Assembly (NCBI GenBank): GCA_902495155.1
Contig: CABUWD010000073.1
Location: 1 to 10,497, forward strand
Source of the DNA: an uncultured Collinsella sp.
GTDB lineage: Bacteria; Actinomycetota; Coriobacteriia; Coriobacteriales; Coriobacteriaceae
Length of the DNA: 10,497 nt
Direction: 5' to 3'
Of this stretch, positions 1 to 5,483 are shown in pieces (position 1 is the stretch's first letter; every line of letters starts with the position of its first letter). Position numbers and translations under genes: made by a program. The notes beneath the pieces are model-generated. The model saw nothing but the letters and a program-made list of their open reading frames with translations. It had not been told where the DNA came from and did no database searches.

Positions 1-112
1 CGAGGCCCCGGACCTTTGCTCGATATGAGTTCCGCACGAACAGGAGGCGCCAGTGGCGCCTCCGTCGTGAGCCAGGACTGTCCGAAATAGCGAGTAAAGG
101 TCCGGGGCCTCG
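1..112. repeat. Long imperfect hairpin with 22-nt terminal inverted repeats
   Basis: Positions 1-22 and 91-112 are inverted repeats matching at 21 of 22 positions; the single difference would be a G-U pair in RNA made from the plus strand. Inside, 43-51 and 55-63 (GGAGGCGCC / GGCGCCTCC) form a 9-bp stem with a 3-nt loop, extended outward by a short CACGA/TCGTG helix across a bulge. The whole unit is about 112 nt and lies 24 nt past the nrdD stop codon. There is no U-tract on either strand, so it is not a standard intrinsic terminator. Its size and terminal repeats would fit a MITE or REP-like intergenic element, or a structured 3' end protecting nrdD mRNA. The window starts at its first base, so it may extend further left. 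The structure is seen directly; the identity is unknown. Confidence 0.6.
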
Positions 113-136
113 CTACGGGGCGGCCTGGGATGACTA

Positions 137-2359
137 TTAGAGATGCAGCACGCGGTCGCGGATCTCCTCGGTTCGACCCTGGTTCCAGAACTGGGTACCG
201 ATGTAGCCGCACGTGCGACGGGCGACATTCATCTTCTCCTGGTCACGATTGCCGCAATTGGGGCACTCCCACACCAGCTTGCCGTCATCCTCGACAATCT
301 TGATCTCACCGTCGTAGCCGCACACCTGGCAGTAGTCGCTCTTGGTGTTGAGCTCGGCGTACATGATGTTGTCGTAGATGTACTGCATCACGCGAATGAC
401 AGCCTTGAGGTTGTCCTGCATGTTGGGAACCTCGACGTAGGAGATGGCACCGCCCGGCGAAAGCTGCTGGAACATACCCTCGAACTTGAGCTTGTCGAAT
501 GCGTCGATCTCCTCGGACACGTGGACGTGGTAGCTGTTGGTGATGTAGCCCTTGTCCGTCACGCCCGGGATGATGCCAAAACGACGCTGCAGGCACTTGG
601 CGAACTTGTAGGTCGTCGACTCAAGCGGGGTACCGTACAGCGAGAAGTCAATATCGCTTTCGGCCTTCCACTCCGCGCACTTGTCGTTCATGCGCTGCAT
701 GACGGCCATGGCAAAGGGCGTGCCCTCCTTCTCGGTGTGGCTGTGGCCCGTCATGTACTTAACGCACTCATACAGGCCGGCATAACCCAGACTAATGGTG
801 GAGTAACCGCCCACGAGCAGCTTGTCGATCGTCTCGCCCTTCTTCAGGCGGGCGAGGGCACCGTACTGCCAAAGAATCGGTGCGGCATCCGAAAGCGTAC
901 CCATCAGACGCTCATGACGGCACAGCAGGGCGCGGTGGCACAGCTCAAGGCGCTCGTCGAAGATCTTCCAGAACTTGTCCATGTCCTGATGCGAGCTCAG
1001 CGCGACATCGGGCAGGTTGATGGTCACAACGCCCTGGTTAAAGCGACCGTAGTACTTGGGCTTGTTCGGGTCATAGTTCAGCGCGTTGGCCACGTTGTTA
1101 AATCCGTTACCGGAGCGATCGGGCGTCAGGAAGCTGCGGCAACCCATGCAGGTATAGCAGTCGCCGTTTCCCGCGGTCTCGCCCTTCGACAGCTTGAGCT
1201 CGCGCATCTTCTTCTCAGAGATATAGTCGGGCACCATGCGCTTGGCGGTGCACTTAGCGGCCAGCTGGGTCAGGTAGAAGTACGGGGAATTCTCGTGAAC
1301 GTTATCGTCCTCGAGTACATAGATGAGCTTGGGGAATGCCGGGGTAATCCACACGCCGGCCTCGTTCTTAACGCCCTCGTAGCGCTGGCGAAGCGTCTCC
1401 TCCACGATCATGGCAAGGTCGTGCTTCTCCTGAGGCGTACGGGCCTCGTTAAGATACATAAAGACCGTCACGAACGGCGCCTGGCCGTTCGTGGTCATAA
1501 GCGTCACGACCTGATACTGGATCGTCTGGACGCCGCGACGAATCTCGTCACGCAGACGGTCCTCAACAACCTCGCGGACCTTTTCGGGAGATGCGGAAAC
1601 GCCGAGCTCCTCGAGCTCGCGGGCGACCTCGCCGCGAATCTTTTGACGGCTCACCTCGACGAACGGGGCAAGATGGGTCAGCGAAATCGACTGGCCACCG
1701 TACTGGGAGGAAGCAACCTGAGCGATGATCTGCGTCGCGATGTTGCAGGCGGTCGAGAAGCTGTGCGGCTTCTCAATCAGCGTACCCGAGATAACAGTGC
1801 CGTTCTGGAGCATGTCCTCCAGGTTCACCAGATCGCAGTTGTGCATGTGCTGGGCAAAGTAATCCGAATCGTGGAAATGAATCAGGCCCTCATTATGGGC
1901 ATCCACGATCTCCTGGGGCAGCAGCACACGCTGAGTCAGGTCCTTGGAGATCTCGCCGGCCATGTAGTCACGCTGAACGGAATTGACGGTCGGGTTCTTG
2001 TTGGAGTTCTCCTGCTTGACCTCTTCGTTGTTGCACTCGATCAGCGACAGAATCTTGTCGTCGGTCGTGTTCTTCTGGCGCTTCAGGCTCTGAACATAGC
2101 GATAGATGATGTAGTGGCGGGCAACCTCGTAGCAGTCGAGACGCATGATCTCGTCCTCGACCAGATCCTGAATCTCCTCGACCGACACGGTGTGGCCCGC
2201 GTTCTCACATGCCTCGGCGACGTTTTGTGCCGCGTAAACCACCTGGCGGTCGGTAAGGCGAGAGCCCTCCTCAACCTCCAAGTTTGCAGCACGGATGGCA
2301 TTGACGATCTTATCGATGTCAAAGACAACCTCGGTGCCGCTGCGCTTGATGATCTTCAT
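137..2359 (-). CDS. nrdD: Anaerobic (class III) ribonucleoside-triphosphate reductase
   Basis: Reduces ribonucleoside triphosphates to dNTPs for DNA synthesis without oxygen, using a glycyl radical installed by the radical-SAM activase NrdG. From the chosen start the protein has 740 residues. An ATP-cone occupies about residues 1-95 (MKIIKRSGTEVVFDIDKI), the regulatory dATP/ATP site. In the catalytic barrel Cys175 (HNCDLVNL) and Cys407 (MGCRSF) are the likely active-site cysteines. Near the C-terminus four cysteines (677, 680, 699, 702; CQVC and CPNC) form the zinc site, followed by the glycyl-radical motif RRTCGYIG with Gly718. Length and motif order are normal for the family. An in-frame ATG 30 nt upstream (2389) would add MRLRRERGKR, but AAAGAGG sits 7 nt before the ATG at 2359, so that start is preferred. 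nrdG is not in the window; it would be expected further left if linked. An NrdR-type promoter lies upstream. Confidence 0.95.
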   Translation of the reverse strand: MKIIKRSGTEVVFDIDKIVNAIRAANLEVEEGSRLTDRQVVYAAQNVAEACENAGHTVSVEEIQDLVEDEIMRLDCYEVARHYIIYRYVQSLKRQKNTTDDKILSLIECNNEEVKQENSNKNPTVNSVQRDYMAGEISKDLTQRVLLPQEIVDAHNEGLIHFHDSDYFAQHMHNCDLVNLEDMLQNGTVISGTLIEKPHSFSTACNIATQIIAQVASSQYGGQSISLTHLAPFVEVSRQKIRGEVARELEELGVSASPEKVREVVEDRLRDEIRRGVQTIQYQVVTLMTTNGQAPFVTVFMYLNEARTPQEKHDLAMIVEETLRQRYEGVKNEAGVWITPAFPKLIYVLEDDNVHENSPYFYLTQLAAKCTAKRMVPDYISEKKMRELKLSKGETAGNGDCYTCMGCRSFLTPDRSGNGFNNVANALNYDPNKPKYYGRFNQGVVTINLPDVALSSHQDMDKFWKIFDERLELCHRALLCRHERLMGTLSDAAPILWQYGALARLKKGETIDKLLVGGYSTISLGYAGLYECVKYMTGHSHTEKEGTPFAMAVMQRMNDKCAEWKAESDIDFSLYGTPLESTTYKFAKCLQRRFGIIPGVTDKGYITNSYHVHVSEEIDAFDKLKFEGMFQQLSPGGAISYVEVPNMQDNLKAVIRVMQYIYDNIMYAELNTKSDYCQVCGYDGEIKIVEDDGKLVWECPNCGNRDQEKMNVARRTCGYIGTQFWNQGRTEEIRDRVLHL

Positions 2360-2387
2360 CCTCTTGCCTCTTTCGCGTCGTAATCTC

Positions 2388-2453
2388 ATTGCGCTTCAGA
2401 GCCAAACGATGCCCGACAGGGCTTGCCCCTGCCTTGCGGCGCCGTCGCGCAAT
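2388..2453 (-). promoter_or_regulatory. nrdD leader, start-proximal stem-loop domain
   Basis: In the nrdD 5' leader, GCGCAAT (2447-2453) can pair with ATTGCGC (2388-2394) over 7 bp. Within this lies a CAGGG/CCCTG hairpin (2417-2421 with 2427-2431, 5-nt loop). The domain ends about 28 nt before the chosen nrdD ATG and covers the alternative upstream ATG at 2389. The pairings are seen in the sequence. A role in controlling translation or mRNA stability is inference. No known riboswitch consensus was recognised. Confidence 0.35.
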
Positions 2454-2483
2454 CTGTGTTCTCGATAAACCATAAGTCCTCAT

Positions 2484-2562
2484 GCGGACAATCCCTGCAG
2501 CCGATCAAGCGGCTCAAAGATCTATCCGAATGGGGTGAGTAAGGTCCTCGTTCTCTGTCCGC
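2484..2562 (-). promoter_or_regulatory. nrdD leader, promoter-proximal stem-loop domain
   Basis: A 7-bp stem GCGGACA (2562 to 2556) with TGTCCGC (2490 to 2484) closes a 79-nt domain that contains an AGCCG/CGGCT hairpin (2499-2503 with 2510-2514). The closing stem is identical to the acceptor stem of the nearby tRNA-Gly(GCC), although the interior shows no D, anticodon or T arm. It could be a structured leader, a tRNA-like mimic, or chance. The stems are seen; function is unknown. Confidence 0.35.
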
Positions 2563-2584
2563 CATCTATCATACGACAAAGACG

Positions 2585-2600
2585 CATCTATATCCTGTAT
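2585..2600. promoter_or_regulatory. Second, degenerate NrdR box overlapping the -10
   Basis: CATCTATATCCTGTAT matches the NrdR consensus at about 9 of 16 positions, including the CTATAT core and a GT in the second half. It begins exactly 32 bp from the strong box, the three-turn spacing typical of paired NrdR sites, and it covers the nrdD -10 hexamer. On sequence alone it would be weak; spacing and context raise the likelihood. Confidence 0.5.
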
Positions 2601-2616
2601 TCTTTTTTTAGGTCAA
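2587..2616 (-). promoter_or_regulatory. nrdD promoter (sigma-A type)
   Basis: On the minus strand TTGACC (2611-2616) is a good -35 box. TATAGA (2587-2592) is the -10 box, with an 18-bp spacer that includes a run of seven A residues. Transcription would start near 2580, giving a 5' leader of about 220 nt. The -10 box lies inside the weaker NrdR-like box, and the -35 box directly abuts the stronger one, which suits repression by NrdR. Confidence 0.65.
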
Positions 2617-2632
2617 ACACAACATATAGTGT
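2617..2632. promoter_or_regulatory. NrdR box (strong)
   Basis: ACACAACATATAGTGT differs by one base from an ideal ACACwATATATwGTGT palindrome. NrdR is the ATP-cone repressor of ribonucleotide reductase genes and binds paired boxes of this kind. The site is immediately upstream of the nrdD -35 box, and the enzyme it would control is next door, so I am confident of the assignment. Confidence 0.85.
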
Positions 2633-2925
2633 TTCAGCAGGTCAAAGCAATTAGTCTATTTGCAGACGCATTAAAAATGAGGGGTTCTTGGCAAGCCGCT
2701 AAAACGTTACCAACTCGACTACCTGCAAGGCAGTTATAAAACCCCCTTAGTCAAGCCGCTGACAAATCCTACCAAAACCAAGCCGCTCACGCCAAAAGAA
2801 TCCAAAAGATTATGCTTGACCAACATGTTGCGGTCACGGTCGGCCAGGACGTATGCAACCTGCCGGCACCTCTACGGGGACCTTGGATCAATATTTGCTG
2901 GCATATTTGACGGCGTGCTTGGTAG
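2633..2925. other. Gene-free region upstream of nrdD with short repeats
   Basis: No convincing coding region is seen on either strand; the only plus-strand candidate is a 20-codon frame at 2677 with no ribosome binding site. The stretch holds three exact copies of CAAGCCGCT (2692-2700, 2752-2760, 2779-2787). It also holds a tandem pair of 12-mers, ATATTTGCTGGC (2891-2902) and ATATTTGACGGC (2903-2914), matching at 10 of 12 positions. These could be binding sites of an unknown regulator acting on nrdD. It is more AT-rich than the genes around it. Confidence 0.5.
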
Positions 2926-2963
2926 CAAAACAAAACAGCTCAGAGGACATAGCCTCTGAGCTG
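2926..2963 (-). terminator. Terminator of the tRNA-Gly/tRNA-Val unit
   Basis: A perfect 11-bp stem (CAGCTCAGAGG, 2936-2946, with 2953-2963) and 6-nt loop is followed on the minus strand by TTTTGTTTT. This is a strong intrinsic terminator 8 nt beyond the CCA of tRNA-Val, isolating the tRNA unit from the nrdD promoter region. Confidence 0.9.
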
Positions 2964-2971
2964 CGAACATT

Positions 2972-3046
2972 TGGTGGGCGTTAGAAGATTTGAACTTCTG
3001 ACCTCTTCCGTGTCAGGGAAGCGCTCTCCCCCTGAGCTAAACGCCT
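2972..3046 (-). tRNA. tRNA-Val (anticodon GAC)
   Basis: A 75-nt tRNA with encoded CCA. The anticodon stem is CTTCC/GGAAG around the loop CTGACAC, giving anticodon GAC (valine codons GUC/GUU). The D arm is GCTC/GAGC with a GG pair in its loop, and the T arm is AGAAG-TTCAAAT-CTTCT. The acceptor stem pairs AGGCGTT with AACGCCC, leaving position 1 (A) opposite position 72 (C). That mismatch is unusual for an elongator tRNA. The gene lies 3 nt after the CCA of tRNA-Gly and must be processed from the same transcript. Confidence 0.93.
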
Positions 3047-3049
3047 TAA

Positions 3050-3125
3050 TGGAGCGGACAACGGGGCTCGAACCCGCGACCCCAACCTTGGCAAGGTTGT
3101 GCTCTACCAACTGAGCCATGTCCGC
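3050..3125 (-). tRNA. tRNA-Gly (anticodon GCC), copy 1
   Basis: A 76-nt tRNA with encoded CCA. Acceptor stem GCGGACA/TGTCCGC, anticodon stem CAACC/GGTTG around TTGCCAA (anticodon GCC), T arm GCGGG-TTCGAGC-CCCGT. It is first in its transcription unit, with a promoter whose -10 box ends 12 nt upstream. The sequence is identical to the copies at 5170-5245 and 5396-5471. Confidence 0.97.
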
Positions 3126-3137
3126 TTACGAGGATTA

Positions 3138-3185
3138 ATTTTACGTGATGCCCGCATCCTATGCAAGAACTTTTTTTGAAAAGTT
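3138..3185 (-). promoter_or_regulatory. tRNA promoter (Gly-Val unit) with upstream palindrome
   Basis: On the minus strand: -35 TTGCAT (3161-3166), a 17-bp spacer, and -10 TAAAAT (3138-3143). Directly upstream of the -35 box is AACTTTTCAAAAAAAGTT (3168-3185), an A/T-tract inverted repeat shared with the two other tRNA promoters in the window. It resembles an UP element, but its symmetry would also suit a dimeric protein. Confidence 0.8.
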
Positions 3186-3248
3186 TTGCGACGCTCTCGC
3201 GAGGGCATCAGTCGTCACGAAAGGCGCGAACAAACGCAGGCTCGCAGC

Positions 3249-3266
3249 GAGATGCCCCTACATCTC
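3249..3266 (-). terminator. Weak hairpin containing the alpha-glucosidase stop codon
   Basis: GAGATG and CATCTC pair over 6 bp around the loop TAGGGG, and that loop contains the TAG stop codon. No U-tract follows on the minus strand, so it is at best a weak or factor-dependent terminator. Read-through towards the tRNA-Gly/Val unit cannot be excluded. Confidence 0.25.
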
Positions 3267-4991
3267 ACCGAGCATGATCCAGGCAGAGCTGTCCTGCGCG
3301 AGCCTGCCGTCTGCAAGCGGTGATGAGGTGAGCAGGACCCTGCCCGCCGGCAGCTCCACGGGTGCTGCACCGAAGTTCGTCACACACGCCCAGCCGTTAT
3401 CGCGGCGATAGGCGATGACGCCGCCCTCAGCGCCCTCGGCACCATCCGCAAGACCAGTGCGCCCGTCAAGATCGAGCCACGCAAGATCGTTGGCGCACCC
3501 GCGCAGCTTGCGCCGCAGCCAGAGGGCGTCACGATAGAGCGCAAGCATCGATGTCGGGTCCACTTCTTCCCTATCGGCAGCATAATCGGAAAACCATGCA
3601 GGCTGCGGCAGATGGGGCGCCGCATCGGCGTCTGCCGGCGAAAACCCAAACGATCCGCCATGCGCGGGATCGTCCGCCGCCACCCACGGCAGGGGCACAC
3701 GACAGCCGTCGCGCCCCTTCTCACGCTTCGGTCCGTGCGTATTGGTCGCAGTAGGGTCTTCGAGTGCAGCCCACGGGATATCAGCCACCTCAAAAAGGCC
3801 GAGCTCCTCACCCTGATACACGTATGCCGAGCCCGGAAGCGCCAGCTCAAGCAAAAGGGCCGCCCGCGCGCGGCGCTCGCCGAGTTCACGGTCCTCGTCA
3901 TAAGACGACCCGTCGCGCAAGAGCCAGTCGAGCGCAATCTGGTGGTAGCGCGTCGCCTTGATTTGCGGCAGGGCATAGCGTGTCGCCACGCGCGGCACGT
4001 CGTGGTTGGAGAGTAGCCAGGTCGAGGCGGAATCGGATTCGACGGCTGCCTTCAAGCCCTTCTCGATTGCAGTGTGCATGTCATCATAGGTCCAAGTGGC
4101 CTTGGCAAACTCAAAGTTGAATGTCTGGCCAAGCTCGCTGGGACGCGCGTAGAGATACTGGCGCTCGGGCAGCACCCACGCCTCGGCAACGGCACTGCGC
4201 GGCGGATTATAGCGGTCGAACACGCGGCGCCACTCGCGATAGATCTCGTGGACCTCATTGCGGTCCCACAGCGGATGGGTGCCGTCGTCAACCATGTCAT
4301 CGCCCTCGGCGAGATGCCACCGGTCGAGGTCATCGCGGTCGAGATCCTTGGCGAGACCCTGCGCCACATCAATGCGAAAGCCGTCGACGCCTCGATCGCT
4401 CCAAAACGCCAGGACGTCGCAAAAGAGCGCGTGAACCTCAGGGCATGACCAGTCAAAGTCCGGCTGCTCGGGCGTAAACATGTGCAGATACCACTGACCG
4501 TCCGCAACACGCGTCCATGCGGGGCCGCCAAAGTTGGCATTCCAATTGGTGGGAGGCAGCTCGCCATGCTCGCCGCGACCATCGCGGAAGATATAACGGG
4601 CGCGTTCGGGCGATCCGGGGCCGGCGGCAAGAGCGGCTTTGAACCAGGGGTGCTGGTTGGATGAATGGTTGGGCACGATGTCGACGATGACCTTGATGCC
4701 GCGCGCGTGAGCCGCAGCGATCATGTCATCGAAGTCGTCAAGCGAGCCGAGACGTGGGTCGACATCGCAGTAGTCCGCCACATCATAGCCGCCATCGACA
4801 AGAGGCGAAGGGTAAAACGGGCTCAGCCAGATGGCCTCGATACCCAGTCGCTCAAGATAGTCCATCTGCTGGGTAATGCCCGCGATATCGCCCAGACCCG
4901 AACCAGTCGAATCCTTAAACGAGCGCGGGTAGATCTGATAGATCGCGGCATCGGACATCCATGAACGCGAAGAAGACTTTTCTGTAGCCAT
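3258..4991 (-). CDS. GH13 alpha-glucosidase (oligo-1,6-/alpha-1,4-glucosidase type)
   Basis: Predicted to hydrolyse terminal alpha-glucosidic bonds of maltose or isomaltose-type oligosaccharides. There is no signal peptide or membrane segment, so it should act in the cytoplasm on imported sugars. The 577-residue protein shows the GH13 barrel regions: DIVPNHSS (104-111), GVDGFRIDVAQG with nucleophile Asp208, VAEAWV with acid/base Glu270, and LLSNHDVPR with Asp331 completing the triad. The start of MSDAAIYQIYPRSFKDS and the HPLWDRNEVHEIYREW insert resemble actinobacterial subfamily-30 alpha-glucosidases. Substrate preference (alpha-1,4 or alpha-1,6) cannot be settled by eye. The ATG at 4991 is preceded by AAGGGA with good spacing; the frame stays open further upstream only across tRNA genes and is not coding there. 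No transporter or regulator is adjacent. The gene is flanked by identical tRNA-Gly genes. Confidence 0.92.
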   Translation of the reverse strand: MATEKSSSRSWMSDAAIYQIYPRSFKDSTGSGLGDIAGITQQMDYLERLGIEAIWLSPFYPSPLVDGGYDVADYCDVDPRLGSLDDFDDMIAAAHARGIKVIVDIVPNHSSNQHPWFKAALAAGPGSPERARYIFRDGRGEHGELPPTNWNANFGGPAWTRVADGQWYLHMFTPEQPDFDWSCPEVHALFCDVLAFWSDRGVDGFRIDVAQGLAKDLDRDDLDRWHLAEGDDMVDDGTHPLWDRNEVHEIYREWRRVFDRYNPPRSAVAEAWVLPERQYLYARPSELGQTFNFEFAKATWTYDDMHTAIEKGLKAAVESDSASTWLLSNHDVPRVATRYALPQIKATRYHQIALDWLLRDGSSYDEDRELGERRARAALLLELALPGSAYVYQGEELGLFEVADIPWAALEDPTATNTHGPKREKGRDGCRVPLPWVAADDPAHGGSFGFSPADADAAPHLPQPAWFSDYAADREEVDPTSMLALYRDALWLRRKLRGCANDLAWLDLDGRTGLADGAEGAEGGVIAYRRDNGWACVTNFGAAPVELPAGRVLLTSSPLADGRLAQDSSAWIMLGEM

Positions 4992-4992
4992 G

Positions 4993-5045
4993 GGGCGTAT
5001 CTCCCTTGCAACGAGGTTATGCGAGATGCCCACGATGATACGCCC
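4993..5045 (-). promoter_or_regulatory. Inverted repeat enclosing the alpha-glucosidase ribosome binding site
   Basis: In the mRNA, GGGCGUAUC (5045 to 5037) can pair perfectly with GAUACGCCC (5001 to 4993) over 9 bp. The Shine-Dalgarno AAGGGA lies at the edge of the 35-nt loop, and the start codon follows one base after the stem. Folding would crowd the start site and might lower translation. A DNA-level operator with two half-sites is the alternative. The pairing is seen; the role is inferred. Confidence 0.4.
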
Positions 5046-5101
5046 AAAGCGGACATTCGCGACAAACAACGCCACAGCCACGCCCCAAAACGATCGCTCC
5101 C

Positions 5102-5117
5102 TCGCGGGTTCGAGCCC
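5102..5117 (+). pseudogene. tRNA-Gly T-arm fragment in opposite orientation
   Basis: Sixteen bases, TCGCGGGTTCGAGCCC, are identical to the T-arm segment of tRNA-Gly(GCC) but lie on the plus strand, 15 nt beyond the terminator of the tRNA cluster. Upstream on the same strand GCGGACAT (5049-5056) matches the 5' end of that tRNA, but nothing recognisable as a D or anticodon arm lies between them. It may be a decayed tRNA remnant or an old attachment-site scar. It is not a functional tRNA. Confidence 0.3.
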
Positions 5118-5131
5118 AGGCGACGGGTACG

Positions 5132-5161
5132 AAAAAGCCCGGCTACCGTAGTAGTCGGGCT
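5132..5161 (-). terminator. Terminator after tRNA-Gly copy 2
   Basis: On the minus strand AGCCCG (5156-5161) pairs with CGGGCT (5136-5141), with an inner CTAC/GTAG helix across one mismatch, followed by TTTTT. This strong intrinsic terminator closes the Gly-Cys-Gly cluster ahead of the alpha-glucosidase leader. Confidence 0.88.
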
Positions 5162-5169
5162 GCTGCGTT

Positions 5170-5245
5170 TGGAGCGGACAACGGGGCTCGAACCCGCGAC
5201 CCCAACCTTGGCAAGGTTGTGCTCTACCAACTGAGCCATGTCCGC
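5170..5245 (-). tRNA. tRNA-Gly (anticodon GCC), copy 2
   Basis: Identical over 76 nt, including CCA, to the other two tRNA-Gly(GCC) genes in the window. It is the last gene of the cluster. Only 6 nt separate its 5' end from the U-tract of the terminator-like hairpin after tRNA-Cys, and no promoter fits there. It must therefore rely on read-through from the cluster promoter. Confidence 0.97.
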
Positions 5246-5251
5246 ATATGT

Positions 5252-5278
5252 AAAACAAAACGGGCGCCGGAGCGCCCG
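5252..5278 (-). terminator. Terminator-like hairpin between tRNA-Cys and tRNA-Gly
   Basis: A CGGGCGC/GCGCCCG stem (5261-5267 with 5272-5278) and 4-nt loop is followed on the minus strand by TTTTGTTTT. It has every mark of an intrinsic terminator but sits inside the cluster, 9 nt after tRNA-Cys and 6 nt before tRNA-Gly copy 2. Confidence 0.85.
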
Positions 5279-5287
5279 GATGTTGCC

Positions 5288-5361
5288 TGGAGGCGAAGCC
5301 CGGATTCGAACCGGGGGTAAAGGCTTTGCAGGCCTCTGCCTTACCACTTGGCCACTTCGCC
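5288..5361 (-). tRNA. tRNA-Cys (anticodon GCA)
   Basis: A 74-nt tRNA with encoded CCA. Acceptor GGCGAAG/CTTCGCC with discriminator U, anticodon loop CTGCAAA on a GAGGC/GCCTT stem (anticodon GCA), and T loop TTCGAAT. It begins one base after the U-tract of the hairpin that follows tRNA-Gly copy 3. It is the middle gene of the Gly-Cys-Gly cluster. Confidence 0.96.
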
Positions 5362-5362
5362 G

Positions 5363-5385
5363 AAAAAGGACCGCCTAAACGGTCC
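5363..5385 (-). terminator. Terminator-like hairpin between tRNA-Gly and tRNA-Cys
   Basis: GGACCG (5380-5385, minus strand) pairs with CGGTCC (5368-5373) around a 6-nt loop and is followed by TTTTT. It ends one base before tRNA-Cys, leaving no room for a new promoter. Either it terminates part of the transcripts or it guides processing of the tRNA precursor. Confidence 0.8.
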
Positions 5386-5395
5386 GGAAATGCAA

Positions 5396-5471
5396 TGGAG
5401 CGGACAACGGGGCTCGAACCCGCGACCCCAACCTTGGCAAGGTTGTGCTCTACCAACTGAGCCATGTCCGC
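5396..5471 (-). tRNA. tRNA-Gly (anticodon GCC), copy 3
   Basis: First gene of the Gly-Cys-Gly cluster, identical over 76 nt to the copies at 3050 and 5170, with encoded CCA. The promoter's -10 box ends 12 nt upstream of the mature 5' end. Confidence 0.97.
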
Positions 5472-5483
5472 TTGCGGGTTATT

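Noticed and set aside
143..2383. A 746-codon open frame on the plus strand across the whole of nrdD
   Set aside because: It is the antisense shadow of nrdD. Its product is low-complexity and rich in Leu, Val, His and Asp, has no recognisable domain, and the minus-strand frame carries all NrdD motifs.
2360..2580. Cobalamin riboswitch in front of nrdD
   Set aside because: No B12-box-like conserved sequence was found; the stems seen do not follow that fold.
2677..2739. A 20-codon plus-strand frame upstream of nrdD
   Set aside because: No ribosome binding site or promoter, and it overlaps the CAAGCCGCT repeat region. It is most likely chance.
2692..2787. CAAGCCGCT copies as a CRISPR array
   Set aside because: The repeats are only 9 nt, spacing is irregular (60 and 27), and no cas genes are present.
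3612..4016. Plus-strand frames within the alpha-glucosidase and phosphatase genes (for example 3612-4016 and 6690-7727)
   Set aside because: They are overlapped by clearly conserved minus-strand proteins and show no ribosome binding site or domain of their own.
4992..5465. N-terminal extension of the alpha-glucosidase frame up to 5465
   Set aside because: It runs through tRNA-Gly, tRNA-Cys and tRNA-Gly and their hairpins. The ATG at 4991 has a good ribosome binding site, and GH13 homology starts just after it.
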